DNA of 47,141 nucleotides from Lachnospiraceae bacterium (GCA_022799755.1 JAAWOU010000020.1:1-47141); one strand, 5' to 3'; positions 7,486-17,646 are shown, counted from the stretch's first letter. A program made the numbers and translations. Notes: generated by a model from the sequence alone, not told the origin.

Positions 7486-10152
7486 CTATACCGGTACCTG
7501 CATCAGGGGAAGCAGCTTCAGAATCATATCCCCGGTTCCCACATTGTAGCCGGCCACACTGTAGATTCCCCGCATATGCCGGTCAATCAGGACAGCCAGC
7601 GGAAGCTTTCCGGGTTCCAGGTACAGCCTGCGGGCCAATGCCTCCATGTCCGTCCCGAAATCGTCAAACAATATCCTTATCTTCGGCAGAGCCTCCAGCA
7701 GGCGCCTGCAGGCAGGATTTTCCCGAATCTGCGGGCGGGCAGCCACAAAGAACAGGCCGGTCTTAACCGCCGCGTACGCTTCTTTGCGCTGGTAAATCTC
7801 ATTCAGGATATGTTCCGTAGGCTCTTCATCCTCCCCCAGCCAGATGAACAGGCCACCGGCTTCTTTCGCAAGCTCCGAAATCCTGCACGCCTCTCCATCC
7901 TCATCTTCCAGACCAAAGTCCGTAATGCAAAAGTCTGTCAGCATGTCTGAGGGATTTGCCTGTGCCAGCTCTAGCCGAATCTCCCGCTCCTCCCCCTCTT
8001 GTAGTTCGAAATAAAATTGTTTCGCCAGAATATTCCCGTTCGGGAGGCGATTTGCCGTCAATACCCTGTATCTTCCTGAGATAACGGAAACCGGGATGCC
8101 AAAGTTCTCCCGGCTCCAGAGTTTTGGCAGCAGAGTGCGATAAGCCTCACCGTCAAATCGTGCCAGCGTCCAGTTTCCGAAATAATTCCATTCCATGTCC
8201 CTTTGTCCCGAGATTGTGATCCGGCCACTTCCGCCATGGCGCTCCAGCCAGACAAAGCGCCCGTCCGCTTCGGACAAGGCAGTGTCTGCTCCCCCCTTCA
8301 GCGCCGCACCGGATCTCATCCAGGCCTGAGGCAGCCCCTCCGCCGGGTCCAGCCGGGCGGGTATGCCCAAAGTCCTCAGAATCTGCACACAGAGTATTCT
8401 TTGGGTGCTCCTGCTCCCATAGCCGCTCTCCAGCGCTCCTGCCGCAGAGGTGACGAGACTTCCGTATTCGACCCTTTTGTCCTGTCGGATCCTATCCTTT
8501 ACCAGACACCATGCAGCAGCCGGATCCCTGCGGATTTCCTCTGCCAGATTTCTGCCCGCACGAGCACTCTCCCGCTCCAGCCAGCCGCGGATGAATCTCC
8601 TGAACGGACGAATCATTTCGTTCTCTACTCTGGGACACAGAATATAGGGCACGAGCAGCGAGTCCTCATAGATTCCTGTCCAGGCCGCCGCCCCACGACA
8701 GCTCTCCTCCAGTACACCAGCCGTGATATCACGATAATCCTTTTCCTGCAGACTCTCCAGCACGGCCAGTTTCCAGCTCTCCGGAAAGGCTCCTTCTGTG
8801 GGTTCTGACAGGAATGCCGCTATCTCCCGCTGATTCCGGCAGGCCTTTCTCATGACCGCAATGCATCTGTCCCCTTCAGCGGCATTCATCCCCGCTGTCA
8901 CCTGCCGGGCCAATTGAGCATCATATAAACGACTTTCTTTTTCCCGGCGCAGGCAATTCATCTCCTCCAGCCGTTTTCGGCCCCGGCTTTCCTCTTGCTC
9001 CGACAGAGTAAGACCGTTTCGGCCCGAATCCCCGGGGGCAAAAAAAGTCATCTCATCCCATCCGTCCACGGACCGCGACGAAACACCCAAAGTAATCTCA
9101 CAGCATGCCCCCTGTCTGGTATCCGCCAACGCCTCTCCGTACACGCCGTCTTTTGACGCTGTGACATGAATACTGCCCAATCCTGTCCGGAGCACGCATC
9201 TTCCCTTTTCATCCGTGGTGACAGATGCTATCTCCCCATAGGCCGCACCATTCATCACTTCAAAGCGCACCATTGCATCCGGCTGCGGTTTGCCTGCTTT
9301 ATCGTACACGGCCACTTCCTGCTCCACGGTCATGGCATAGCGCCCTGTGTGATTCAGCACATGGCTCATATCATTACCGGTCATCACCTGGTCGGCAGCT
9401 TCCTCTATGCCCTCTTTCTCCACCGGGAACAGGCTCTTAGAATGCACCAGCATGGCTCTGGAAGACGCACCCAAAAACCATCCCCTGTTCAAGACCTCCT
9501 CCGGCTCGCATGCGCCGAGAAAAACCCACTCCCCGTCACACCAGGCCTCCACCCAGGCATGATTGTCATCGCAGTGAGACCATAGGGGCACGTACACCTG
9601 TCTGGCCGGAATCCCCAAACTCCGCAGTACTGATACCACGAAAGTAGACTCCTCCCCGCAGCGTCCGTAGGCACAGTCATATACGCTCATGGGACCGGCT
9701 GTCCGCTCGTCCGTAGCCCTATATGTAACCTGAGAGGCACACCAGTAATTAACCTCCAGCACGGCCTGCCGCATGTCCATTCCGGCAATCCTATCCTTAA
9801 GCTCTCTCCAAAAATACTCCCGGTGCTCTGTTAAATCCTCATTGTTTACACGATGATGGAGTACATATCCGGCGAACAATCTCTCCGGAACGCGGCCTGC
9901 AAAAGGTCCCTTTTCATACAGGAAAGCGCCGTGCCTGGCAAATGTCCCGAATAATTCCACCGGATAGTCCACCGCATCGCTCATCGGCATGGAGGCATAC
10001 AGATATTTCAGTGCTTCCGCCACCGGCTCGGAAGCCGTCCGCACCATATTCGCTACCTGTACTGCCTTTTCCGCACAGTCTCCGCTTTCCATGCGCCCAA
10101 GCAGATCCCTGAAAGGCAGCTCAATTTTTTCTTTCAGCTGACGAGTAAACAT
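7486..10152 (-). CDS. Transglutaminase-like protein with thioredoxin-like C-terminus
   Basis: The 888-residue protein carries a transglutaminase-core (papain-like) domain at about 130-230: the Cys in GRCGEEST (about C165), the His in DDNHAWVEAW (about H198), then WVFLGACEPE, where the third catalytic residue is expected. A carboxypeptidase-like beta domain follows (about 275-350), then a second transglutaminase-like stretch without the same Cys (about 565-640), and a C-terminal thioredoxin-like region (about 750-880) without a CxxC. There is no signal peptide, so a cytoplasmic place is likely. It may be a peptidase or crosslinking enzyme; the substrate is unknown. The start is the ATG at 10152, with GGGAGG 6 nt upstream; the ATG at 10158 touches that site. 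Confidence 0.82.
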   Translation of the reverse strand: MFTRQLKEKIELPFRDLLGRMESGDCAEKAVQVANMVRTASEPVAEALKYLYASMPMSDAVDYPVELFGTFARHGAFLYEKGPFAGRVPERLFAGYVLHHRVNNEDLTEHREYFWRELKDRIAGMDMRQAVLEVNYWCASQVTYRATDERTAGPMSVYDCAYGRCGEESTFVVSVLRSLGIPARQVYVPLWSHCDDNHAWVEAWCDGEWVFLGACEPEEVLNRGWFLGASSRAMLVHSKSLFPVEKEGIEEAADQVMTGNDMSHVLNHTGRYAMTVEQEVAVYDKAGKPQPDAMVRFEVMNGAAYGEIASVTTDEKGRCVLRTGLGSIHVTASKDGVYGEALADTRQGACCEITLGVSSRSVDGWDEMTFFAPGDSGRNGLTLSEQEESRGRKRLEEMNCLRREKESRLYDAQLARQVTAGMNAAEGDRCIAVMRKACRNQREIAAFLSEPTEGAFPESWKLAVLESLQEKDYRDITAGVLEESCRGAAAWTGIYEDSLLVPYILCPRVENEMIRPFRRFIRGWLERESARAGRNLAEEIRRDPAAAWCLVKDRIRQDKRVEYGSLVTSAAGALESGYGSRSTQRILCVQILRTLGIPARLDPAEGLPQAWMRSGAALKGGADTALSEADGRFVWLERHGGSGRITISGQRDMEWNYFGNWTLARFDGEAYRTLLPKLWSRENFGIPVSVISGRYRVLTANRLPNGNILAKQFYFELQEGEEREIRLELAQANPSDMLTDFCITDFGLEDEDGEACRISELAKEAGGLFIWLGEDEEPTEHILNEIYQRKEAYAAVKTGLFFVAARPQIRENPACRRLLEALPKIRILFDDFGTDMEALARRLYLEPGKLPLAVLIDRHMRGIYSVAGYNVGTGDMILKLLPLMQVPV

Positions 10153-10261
10153 AATCATCCTCCCTTTTATGCCGCATCCGCAGAGAAACCTTTATTCCGC
10201 CATCTCTGCAGCAGCAATCCAACATAAAAAGTGCCGGATTCCCAAAGCATACAGATACACC

Positions 10262-11818
10262 CTAACTGACTTTCACAACTACCACATCCCCTATCTTGAT
10301 CACAGAGCCGGCCTCCGGAAACACCGGCATACTCTCCACTCGCTCATCCTGTGACAATCTGTCATATTCTTCCGCCGGGCAGATATTGAGCTGAAGCTGA
10401 CAGATGTCATGTACGAGCCCGTTCCATGACCTTGTAATAGAAGCCGTATCAAGCCATCCTCCTCCAATATAAGTATATCCGTTTGCATTCCAAAAAGTCT
10501 CCGACCTGTAATACATGGGATTCCCGGCCGGTGTGCCGATGAAACAGTACCTCAGCTCCTGGGACAAAAGATCTTCCGCCCCCAGCCGCTCATGAATCTC
10601 TGCAACCACATTCATGGAAGATTTCCTGGTCTCCGACATCGTCTTCTGGTCAACCTGTACCTGTAGAAAAGAAGCATACAGAATGACAACCGCCACCAGA
10701 GATGCCGCTATATTTATCGCTTTCAATAGATTGCTCTTTTTTGCCGCCGCAGCCATAAGCAGCAAAAAAATAGGTATGACAAAAGCGTAAGCGCCTGTCA
10801 TCTGTGTGCTGAGATATGTCTCTGTGGCTACCAAAAGCACGGCGCCCACCGCTATGGGAACCACGATCGCCAACAGCAGATAGACAATACCGTTGGACTT
10901 TCTGCGTCTCAGCACACTCCATATGTCAACCGCAAAAAACAGCGCCGCCAGAACGAAAAACAGCAGGTATAACTTCAAGCCGCCAAAATAAAGAGTCTTG
11001 CAGACGATTCCCTTGTAGTATAAAGTAAACCACTGGATAACGGCATCCAGCCGCTTTGGCAGTTTCAGAAGCGTATTTAAGAAAGAATAGGTGCTTGCTC
11101 CCGCATAACTGCTCTTCTCCACCTGACAGAGCCACAGCCGAAGATTCCACATTGCCAGGTATTCAATTCCGCCCAGAAGAATCGCTCCTCCTCCTTTTAC
11201 AAGCGGTAGAAATACATTGGCAGATGTGTCTTTTGCCTTTGTGATGCACCAGCCAATCACGGCCAGACAGATACATCCGATAAAAGCCTGATATGCTCCC
11301 AGGCTCAGACAGATGCATACAGAGCCGGCTAACATGCCCCCGAAGAAGCTCTTTACCCTGGCGCAAATCCATACTCCAAGCATGCCGAATAGAAAAGCGG
11401 CCCCAAAGGTGGGAGACATATAGCGATAGGACAGATTGATTAGCACAGACTGGCTACAGAGAAAAAGCCCCCCTGCCAGATAGCGGGGAAATCCCTTGGC
11501 TTCAAACAGATCAAAGCAAAAAGTAAGTCCGAGAGAAAAGCATCCAAGCGCCATTAAGGAAGTCATGGGGTCACTGCTCACCCCAAATCGGAGACGATCA
11601 ATATAATACCAAAACCATCTTCCAAGGGACAGCTCCCAGGCTCCTGCCAGATGAAAGGATCCCTCCCAGATGCCGTCATAGCAGTTAACCAGTTCCTCAG
11701 CCATCAGTCTGAAATAGACCACTGCGGAAAAAAGCATCATACATATCAAAAATGCTTTGTTCTCCTGAACAAATTTCTCGACTTTACATTTTGCTTCTGC
11801 TATCTGCCCTTTCAGCAT
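10262..11818 (-). CDS. GtrII-like glucosyltransferase-domain membrane protein
   Basis: This 518-residue polytopic membrane protein has about eleven hydrophobic segments from residue 20 to 375 and a soluble C-terminal part of about 120 residues. The first loop (YDGIWEGSFHLAGAWELSLGRWFW) has the Asp and GRW signature of the GtrII family, which transfers glucosyl groups from a lipid carrier to surface polysaccharides. The neighbours give no glycan cluster, so the acceptor is unknown and the name is by family only. It starts at 11818 and lies about 70 nt downstream of prfA, with a hairpin between the two genes. Confidence 0.75.
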   Translation of the reverse strand: MLKGQIAEAKCKVEKFVQENKAFLICMMLFSAVVYFRLMAEELVNCYDGIWEGSFHLAGAWELSLGRWFWYYIDRLRFGVSSDPMTSLMALGCFSLGLTFCFDLFEAKGFPRYLAGGLFLCSQSVLINLSYRYMSPTFGAAFLFGMLGVWICARVKSFFGGMLAGSVCICLSLGAYQAFIGCICLAVIGWCITKAKDTSANVFLPLVKGGGAILLGGIEYLAMWNLRLWLCQVEKSSYAGASTYSFLNTLLKLPKRLDAVIQWFTLYYKGIVCKTLYFGGLKLYLLFFVLAALFFAVDIWSVLRRRKSNGIVYLLLAIVVPIAVGAVLLVATETYLSTQMTGAYAFVIPIFLLLMAAAAKKSNLLKAINIAASLVAVVILYASFLQVQVDQKTMSETRKSSMNVVAEIHERLGAEDLLSQELRYCFIGTPAGNPMYYRSETFWNANGYTYIGGGWLDTASITRSWNGLVHDICQLQLNICPAEEYDRLSQDERVESMPVFPEAGSVIKIGDVVVVKVS

Positions 11819-11837
11819 CTTGATCTCTCCTAATCTG

Positions 11838-11927
11838 TTCTCCCATCTTTACTAGCTTTGCCGCTTTGGTCCAACGACCAAGCGGCTTCTAGGTTTCTCC
11901 CATCTTTACTAGCTTTGCCGCTTGGTC
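11838..11927. repeat. Duplication of the prfA 3' end with a hairpin
   Basis: A 33-nt segment at the end of prfA (11895-11927) is repeated almost exactly at 11838-11871, 57 nt further on; the copies differ by one inserted T. Between them GCCGCTTTGGTC and GACCAAGCGGC form a long hairpin with a CAAC loop (about 11860-11886). The hairpin follows the prfA stop codon on the minus strand and may stop transcription, although no T-run follows. Confidence 0.8.
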
Positions 11928-12965
11928 GGCAGCGATGCAGGCGTCCAGAATCTCCTGGATATCGCCGTTCATCACCTTATCCAGCTTATAAATGGTCAGG
12001 CCTATGCGGTGATCCGTGACACGCCCCTGAGGGAAATTGTAGGTACGGATTTTCTCGGAACGGTCTCCCGTACCGATCTGGCTGCGGCGCAGCTCCGCCT
12101 CCGCGTCATGGCGCTGCTGCTGCTCTATATCGTACAGCTTTGATTTCAGCAGTGCGAAAGCCTTGGCCTTATTCTGCAGCTGAGACTTCTCCGTCTGGCT
12201 GTATACCACGATACCTGTCGGATAATGGGTCAGGCGCACTGCGGAATCCGTGGTATTGACGCACTGACCGCCGTTTCCGGATGCCCGCATGACGTCGATC
12301 CGAATGTCTTTCTCATCAATAACGATATCGATATCGTCGTCCACCTCCGGCATCACTGCCACGCTGATGGTAGAGGTATGGATCCGTCCGCCGCTCTCCG
12401 TCTCCGGCACCCGCTGCACCCGGTGCACGCCGCTCTCGTATTTCATCTTGGAGTAAGCGCCCTGACCGTTTATGGTAAACTGCACCTCTTTCATGCCCCC
12501 GATGCCGATTTCATCCACGTTCAGAGTCTCCACTTTCCAGCGCTGTCCCTCCGCATAGTGCACATACATCCTATAGATTTCCGCCGCAAACAGCGCCGCT
12601 TCGTCTCCGCCGGCTCCTGCCCGAATCTCTACGATTACATTTTTATCATCATTAGGGTCCTTGGGAAGCAGCAAAATCTTCAGCTCCTGCTCCAGCTCTT
12701 CCACACGCTTTTTGCTCTCACCCAAAGTCTCCTTTATCATTTCCCGCATTTCCTCATCGCTCTCTCCCTCCAGAAGCTCCAGGGAGTCCTGAATTTCCTG
12801 CCCGCACTTCTTGTATTCCGTATAGGCGTTCACGATGGGCGTCAAATCACTCTGCTCTTTCATCAGCTTCCGAAACCGCTCCTGATTGGCAGTCACCGTA
12901 GGCTCGTGGAGCTCGCTCAGAATCTCTTCAAACCGAATCAGCAAATCCTCTAATTTATCGAACAT
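11889..12965 (-). CDS. prfA: Peptide chain release factor 1
   Basis: The protein of 358 residues has the normal length of RF1. The GGQ tripeptide that reaches the peptidyl-transferase centre is at 232-234 (SGNGGQCVN), and the anticodon-like P-x-T is PET at 187-189, which fits RF1 (UAA and UAG stops) and not RF2. The helical N-terminal domain and the [12 protein letters not shown] motif are intact. The start is the ATG at 12965, preceded by GAGAGGAGA; an ATG at 12977 is four codons upstream. The neighbour prmC encodes the methylase of the GGQ glutamine, a conserved pairing. A 57-nt tandem duplication follows the stop codon. Confidence 0.97.
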   Translation of the reverse strand: MFDKLEDLLIRFEEILSELHEPTVTANQERFRKLMKEQSDLTPIVNAYTEYKKCGQEIQDSLELLEGESDEEMREMIKETLGESKKRVEELEQELKILLLPKDPNDDKNVIVEIRAGAGGDEAALFAAEIYRMYVHYAEGQRWKVETLNVDEIGIGGMKEVQFTINGQGAYSKMKYESGVHRVQRVPETESGGRIHTSTISVAVMPEVDDDIDIVIDEKDIRIDVMRASGNGGQCVNTTDSAVRLTHYPTGIVVYSQTEKSQLQNKAKAFALLKSKLYDIEQQQRHDAEAELRRSQIGTGDRSEKIRTYNFPQGRVTDHRIGLTIYKLDKVMNGDIQEILDACIAADQAAKLVKMGET

Positions 12966-13176
12966 ATCTCCTCTCATTCTGCTGCGAAAGCAGCTCTAAG
13001 TTCCCGGTCATCTCCCTTTGACCCGTCTTTCTCGTCTCCGATATATACTGAAATCTCATGCCTGTCCGGCTCTCCCATCCGCCGAAACAGCAGGCATTTC
13101 GTTTTTCTACATCCGTGTCTTCCTGTGTTCCGTATCGCTGCAGGCTCTCAGACATCTGTGACGGCACGCCGACTTC

Positions 13177-14145
13177 TCAGGAAAATCCCAGCGTCCCGTA
13201 TACCACCCGGTCCAGCCCCGCATAATCTTTCACCACATTTATCTCCAGGAAGCCTGCCTGCTCCATCAGCCCCCTGACATCCTCGGCCTGATCATATCCG
13301 ATCTCCAGAAAAAGCATTCCGCCGCCGCATAGATGGCTCCTGGCCTCCCCCGCTATCTTTCGGTAGAAAAAAAGACCGTCCTCGCCGCCGTCTAAGGCAA
13401 TCACAGGCTCATGTTCCCGCACCTCCGGCATCAGGGTATGAATTACCTTTTTGGGGATGTAAGGGGGATTGGACACAATCATGTCAAACATTCCCTCCGC
13501 TTTCCCGAACAGATCGCACTCCACAAAGGAAATCCGTTTTCTCCCGTCCCGCACAGCGGCTTGGTTCCGCTCTGTCCTATCACATTTCCCGAAATCATCG
13601 TAAGGAAACCGTTCCTCACGCTCTCCGGATCCGCTCTCCGGATCCTGCCTCCAGGAGCACACGGACGGCCCCAAAAGCTTCTCCCCGTTGCGCCTGGCTA
13701 CCTCAAGCGCTTCCCGGGAAATATCCGTGCCCACGCCCTCGCAGTCATTGGAATAATGCAGAAGACTGATCAATATGCATCCGGACCCCGTACACAGGTC
13801 CAATACCCGCATGCCGTCGTGAAGATTTCGCAGCGCCTCTTCCACCAGAATCTCCGTGTCCTGCCTGGGTATCAGCACATGCTCATCCACGGAGAACGCA
13901 AGTCCCATGAATTCCTGCGTACCCGTGAGCTGCTGCAGGGGAATTCTTCTTCCCCGTGCGGCGATCAATTCCTCGTAGAGCGCCTGCTCCCGGACTCCCA
14001 ACAGTCTGTCTCCACGGACCAGCAGATCATTGCGGTTCGTCCCGCAGACATGTTCCAAAAGCAGCCTGGCATCCAGCTCTGCCTCCGGGATTGCGGCGCT
14101 CTCCAATCTTTCCTTTCCCCAACGATACCATTCCCCATATGTCAT
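13177..14145 (-). CDS. prmC: Release factor glutamine methyltransferase PrmC
   Basis: The protein has 322 residues, against about 280 usually. It shows the N-terminal helical domain, motif LIPRQDTEILVE, the SAM-binding LDLCTGSGC (about 115-123), DISREALEVARRN and the diagnostic NPPYIPK (226-232) that holds the target glutamine. It methylates the GGQ glutamine of the release factors. The extra length is an insert of about 45 residues (158-204) with Ser/Gly/Glu/Arg-rich sequence, between the second and third motif; it contains a 13-bp tandem repeat at DNA level (13620-13645). The gene begins 4 nt after the DUF1385 gene and is probably translationally coupled with it. Confidence 0.95.
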   Translation of the reverse strand: MTYGEWYRWGKERLESAAIPEAELDARLLLEHVCGTNRNDLLVRGDRLLGVREQALYEELIAARGRRIPLQQLTGTQEFMGLAFSVDEHVLIPRQDTEILVEEALRNLHDGMRVLDLCTGSGCILISLLHYSNDCEGVGTDISREALEVARRNGEKLLGPSVCSWRQDPESGSGEREERFPYDDFGKCDRTERNQAAVRDGRKRISFVECDLFGKAEGMFDMIVSNPPYIPKKVIHTLMPEVREHEPVIALDGGEDGLFFYRKIAGEARSHLCGGGMLFLEIGYDQAEDVRGLMEQAGFLEINVVKDYAGLDRVVYGTLGFS

Positions 14146-14148
14146 GCG

Positions 14149-15111
14149 TCAGCCTTCCTCTTCGCCGGAGTCCTCTGTGTCGTACCCAAAATTGTCCTTT
14201 AAATACTGCTTCCAGTCAAACACGGCCTCCACTGCCGCGATGGCCACCTCCGCCATGCTCCTGTCCGGCTCCTTTGTGGTCATCCTCTGGATCGCCATGC
14301 CAGGGGCGGAGAGAATCTGTATGAAAATATTGCTGGTACGCCCTGCAAGTCGTATGATTTCGTAGGAGATTCCTGCCACCACGGGCATCAGCGCAATCCT
14401 GATTCCCACCCTGGCCGCCGGATTCTCCACCCGGATGAAGAAAAACAGTACAATGCTCACCAGAAACACAAAAAAGATAAAGCTGGTTCCGCATCTTTTG
14501 TGAAGTCTGGAGCTTCGCATCACATTGTCCACCGTCAAAGGTCTGCCCCTCTCGATACAGTTGATGCACTTGTGTTCCGCCCCGTGATAGCTGTACAGCC
14601 GCCTGATATCTTTCATCAGACTGATGCCGCCCACGTACAGGATAAAGATCAGAATGCGCATCACACCCTCAATAATGGCCAGCAGAGACTGGTTTCGCAG
14701 AGAGCCTTTCAGCAGAGAGGAAAGATAATAAGGCAGCACCACGAAAAGCCCCAGCGCCAGCGCCACCGCAAAACAGGTGACCACGACAGACAAAAATTTT
14801 TCCCCCGCCCCACTTCGGGACTTTTTCTCCCCGGAATGCCTCTCTTCCTCTTCCTCCTCATAAAAAGAAGCTGAGAAATTCAGGCATTTCATGCCCAGTA
14901 GCAGTGAATCTATGAAATTAAATATGCCCCTGACAAACGGAATCTCCTTTAATCTGCTGCCGGGCAGGATACCCCGGTCATTGTCTATCTCCACGGTGAT
15001 GCCTCCGTCAGGCCGCCGCACGGCTACGGCATATTTCTCCTTATTCTTCATCATAATGCCCTCCAGCACGGCCTGTCCGCCGATGCCGGAATAACGGCTC
15101 TTCTTTGCCAT
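14149..15111 (-). CDS. DUF1385 membrane protein (YqhQ-like)
   Basis: The protein of 320 residues starts with YSGIGGQAVLEGIMMKNK, the signature of the DUF1385 family, and has about four hydrophobic segments (around 90-125, 150-185, 215-240 and 240-265). YHGAEHKCINCIERG, with its His and Cys residues, is also conserved in the family. Its role is not known; in Clostridia it is regularly placed between rpmE and prmC-prfA, as here. I start at the ATG at 15111, which has GGAGGAGA close upstream, rather than at 15228, because the family begins near the GGQAVLEG motif. Confidence 0.9.
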   Translation of the reverse strand: MAKKSRYSGIGGQAVLEGIMMKNKEKYAVAVRRPDGGITVEIDNDRGILPGSRLKEIPFVRGIFNFIDSLLLGMKCLNFSASFYEEEEEERHSGEKKSRSGAGEKFLSVVVTCFAVALALGLFVVLPYYLSSLLKGSLRNQSLLAIIEGVMRILIFILYVGGISLMKDIRRLYSYHGAEHKCINCIERGRPLTVDNVMRSSRLHKRCGTSFIFFVFLVSIVLFFFIRVENPAARVGIRIALMPVVAGISYEIIRLAGRTSNIFIQILSAPGMAIQRMTTKEPDRSMAEVAIAAVEAVFDWKQYLKDNFGYDTEDSGEEEG

Positions 15112-15255
15112 AATCTCTCCTCCGCTGAATGCTCCTCTTCGATAAAAACGAATGCCTCTCTTCGTCAGAATGCTCTTCTTCACTTCCATCTCAAATAGCT
15201 TTAGCTGCGACTTCTTTCCAAAAGCCATCCGCTAAAGCTGTGCTGATATCATGTG

Positions 15256-15287
15256 AAAAAGGTTGAGATGCAATCACCCCAACCTTT
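15256..15287 (-). terminator. Terminator or attenuator after rpmE
   Basis: On the minus strand AAAGGTTG (15287-15280) and CAACCTTT (15265-15258) form a stem followed by a T-run at 15260-15256. It lies between rpmE and the DUF1385 gene, so a part of the transcripts would end here and the ribosomal protein would be made in excess over the downstream genes. Confidence 0.6.
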
Positions 15288-15296
15288 CCTGCGATC

Positions 15297-15497
15297 CTAT
15301 TTGACGCCGTATTTCTTGTTGAACTTCTCAATACGTCCGTCGGCCCTGGCTGTCTTCTGCTGGCCGGTGTAGAACGGATGGCACTTGGAACACACTTCAA
15401 CGTGAATCTCGGGCTTTGTAGAGCCGGTCACGAAAGTATTGCCGCAGTTACATGTCACGGTTGCCTGATAGTACTTAGGATGGATTCCTTCCTTCAT
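15297..15497 (-). CDS. rpmE: 50S ribosomal protein L31 (zinc-binding type)
   Basis: The product of 66 residues has the L31 start [10 protein letters not shown] and the Cys residues of the zinc-binding form (CNCG at about 16-19 and [10 protein letters not shown] at 36-45). The frame is open upstream to 15581, but AGAGGTGA before the ATG at 15497 and the family length define the start. It has its own promoter (15621-15593). Confidence 0.96.
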   Translation of the reverse strand: MKEGIHPKYYQATVTCNCGNTFVTGSTKPEIHVEVCSKCHPFYTGQQKTARADGRIEKFNKKYGVK

Positions 15498-15592
15498 CTT
15501 GTTCACCTCTCTATAAATAGATTCGCAGCTGCGAAGCTCTCGGTAATATCGTTCACATCCGCACTGCTTATGGAACCACAAACAGCGCTATT

Positions 15593-15621
15593 ATTATAGC
15601 ATAAGGGAAGCGCAGTTGCAA
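15593..15621 (-). promoter_or_regulatory. Promoter of rpmE
   Basis: On the minus strand TTGCAA (15621-15616) and a perfect TATAAT (15598-15593) are 17 bp apart. The leader to the L31 start codon is about 90 nt. It begins directly after the rho stop codon, so the rpmE-DUF1385-prmC-prfA unit can be transcribed apart from rho. Confidence 0.75.
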
Positions 15622-15629
15622 GTCTTATT

Positions 15630-17360
15630 TTAAATAAATTTGTTTCTTTTTACCATCTGCACGAATTCATTGTTGTTCCTGGTCCGGGCGAACATGTCCA
15701 GAATCCGGTCTGTGGCCTCATCGGACTTAAGTCCGTTCAGGGCTCTGCGCATGATATTGATGGCGTCCAGCTCCTCGCTGGTCAGAAGCAGGTCTTCCCT
15801 GCGGGTACCGGACTTAGCCAGATCTATGGCCGGGAAGATGCGTTTCTCAGACAGCTTTCTGTCCAGAATCATCTCCATGTTGCCCGTACTCTTAAACTCC
15901 TCATAGATCACATCGTCCATCTTGCTGCCCGTATCCACCAGGGCCGTGGCAAGAATGGTCAGGCTGCCGCCTCCGCGCATGTTCCTGGCCGCGCCGAAGA
16001 ATCTCTTGGGCATATGGAGCGCCGCGGGGTCCAGACCTCCGGAAAGAGTACGCCCGCTGGGCGGCACCACCAGGTTGTACGCCCTCGCCAGACGCGTAAT
16101 GCTGTCCAGCAGAATAATGACATCCTTTTTATGTTCCACCAATCGCTTTGCGCGCTCAATGACCATCTCGGACACTCGCTTGTGATGCTCCGGCAGCTCG
16201 TCAAACGTGGAATAGATGACTTCCACATTGGTGCCGACGATAGCCTCTTTCACATCCGTCACTTCCTCGGGCCGCTCGTCTATGAGCAGTATCAGCATAT
16301 GCACATTGGGATCCGTGCGCAGAATGGACTTCGCCACCTCTTTCAGCAAAGTCGTCTTACCCGCCTTAGGGGGCGATACGATCATGCCGCGCTGCCCCTT
16401 GCCGATGGGGCTGACCAGATCCATCACCCGCATGGCCACGCTGCTGCCCGGAGTCTCCAGCCGAATGCGTTCGTCGGGGAATATGGGGGTCATATCCTCG
16501 AATGCCTTGCGCTTGGATGCCTCCTCGATGGTATAGCCGTTTATGGTGCGGATAAACAACAGAGCGCTGAACTTCTCCTGCTGGGTCTTGATACGTTTGT
16601 TGCCCCGCAGAATATCCCCTGTCTTGAGCCCGAAACGCCTTATCTGGCTGGGAGCCACATAGACATCATTCTCCCCCGGCAGATAATTCTCACAGCGGAT
16701 AAATCCGTAACCGTCCGGCATGACTTCCAGGATGCCGCTGGCCTCCTCGCCGCTGTCAAGTTCCTTGGGATAAGTCTTCTCGTCATAGACCTCCGTGGAA
16801 CGGGTCGTGCGCTGTATCGGAGCCGCCGCACCCTGAGACAGCGCCTGGGAAGCCGCACCGGAGGGCGCCGGCTGCTGACCTGCTGCCGGCTGGGACGGCG
16901 TCGGCTGAGCAGGTGCCGCAGGGCCCGCCGCTGTCTTGGCCGGTCCCGACTGGGACATTGCCGGCTGCTGCGCCGCCTGCTGAGGCATTGCTCCAGCCGC
17001 CGGCATCCTGGACGGCTCGTCCGCTTTCTTACTCTTATCCGGCGCTGCCGACTCCGCCTTATAGCTGCTCTCATCCCTCACCATTTTCTGCACAGAGGCA
17101 TTTCGCTGCTGGGAAGAATCCGGACGCTTGTTTGTCATGGTGCTGCGTTTGCGCGCAGGCTCCGGAACGCTCTCGCCGTTCTCCTGGGCCGCTTCATGCT
17201 TTGGAGCGTTTTCCGCCTCCTGCTTCTTTATCCTCTCATCCTCAGCCAGCATGGCCTCCACCAATTCGGCTTTTTTCATGGAAGATGTACCTTTAAGCCC
17301 GCGCACTTTCGCAAGCTCTTTTAACTGTACAAGTGCCAGTGATTCATACTTTTCTTTCAT
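15630..17360 (-). CDS. rho: Transcription termination factor Rho
   Basis: The protein has 576 residues, against about 420 for E. coli Rho. The first 40 residues are the Rho N-terminal helical domain ([15 protein letters not shown]). Residues of about 50-190 are a low-complexity Ala/Pro/Gln/Ser-rich region, probably disordered. The RNA-binding cold-shock-like domain follows (about 205-275: [27 protein letters not shown]), then the hexameric ATPase with Walker [12 protein letters not shown] (330-340), [12 protein letters not shown] and [11 protein letters not shown]. Rho unwinds RNA and ends transcription. Long inserts at this place are known in Clostridia and other phyla. The ribosome-binding site is AGGAGG before the ATG. 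Confidence 0.97.
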   Translation of the reverse strand: MKEKYESLALVQLKELAKVRGLKGTSSMKKAELVEAMLAEDERIKKQEAENAPKHEAAQENGESVPEPARKRSTMTNKRPDSSQQRNASVQKMVRDESSYKAESAAPDKSKKADEPSRMPAAGAMPQQAAQQPAMSQSGPAKTAAGPAAPAQPTPSQPAAGQQPAPSGAASQALSQGAAAPIQRTTRSTEVYDEKTYPKELDSGEEASGILEVMPDGYGFIRCENYLPGENDVYVAPSQIRRFGLKTGDILRGNKRIKTQQEKFSALLFIRTINGYTIEEASKRKAFEDMTPIFPDERIRLETPGSSVAMRVMDLVSPIGKGQRGMIVSPPKAGKTTLLKEVAKSILRTDPNVHMLILLIDERPEEVTDVKEAIVGTNVEVIYSTFDELPEHHKRVSEMVIERAKRLVEHKKDVIILLDSITRLARAYNLVVPPSGRTLSGGLDPAALHMPKRFFGAARNMRGGGSLTILATALVDTGSKMDDVIYEEFKSTGNMEMILDRKLSEKRIFPAIDLAKSGTRREDLLLTSEELDAINIMRRALNGLKSDEATDRILDMFARTRNNNEFVQMVKRNKFI

Positions 17361-17646
17361 AGATTCCTCCTGATCTTATTTGTCGCAGGACAACAGAAAA
17401 ACACCTCATGCATTCTATTGTCATGAAAAAAGGGGGGCACAGCTTGATTAGACATTGATGTGCAGCCTTGATATGCGTGGTCGAACCCATACCTCGTAGC
17501 TTCATTATAATACACTTTTCCAAAAATAGGAACCCCTAAAATACATTTATCATAAAATATGCGTCAATTCGGTTTACTTTTTACGGGTAGTTCCGCAAGG
17601 CGTTCGCGCAGAAAAATGAACAAAAATAACTTAATCTATAAAAAAC

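Noticed and set aside
12955..13167. Open frame of 70 codons filling the gap between prmC and prfA
   Set aside because: It starts with GTG behind a weak site and overlaps prfA by 11 nt, but shows no motif and mixed composition. It is possible, but not supported.
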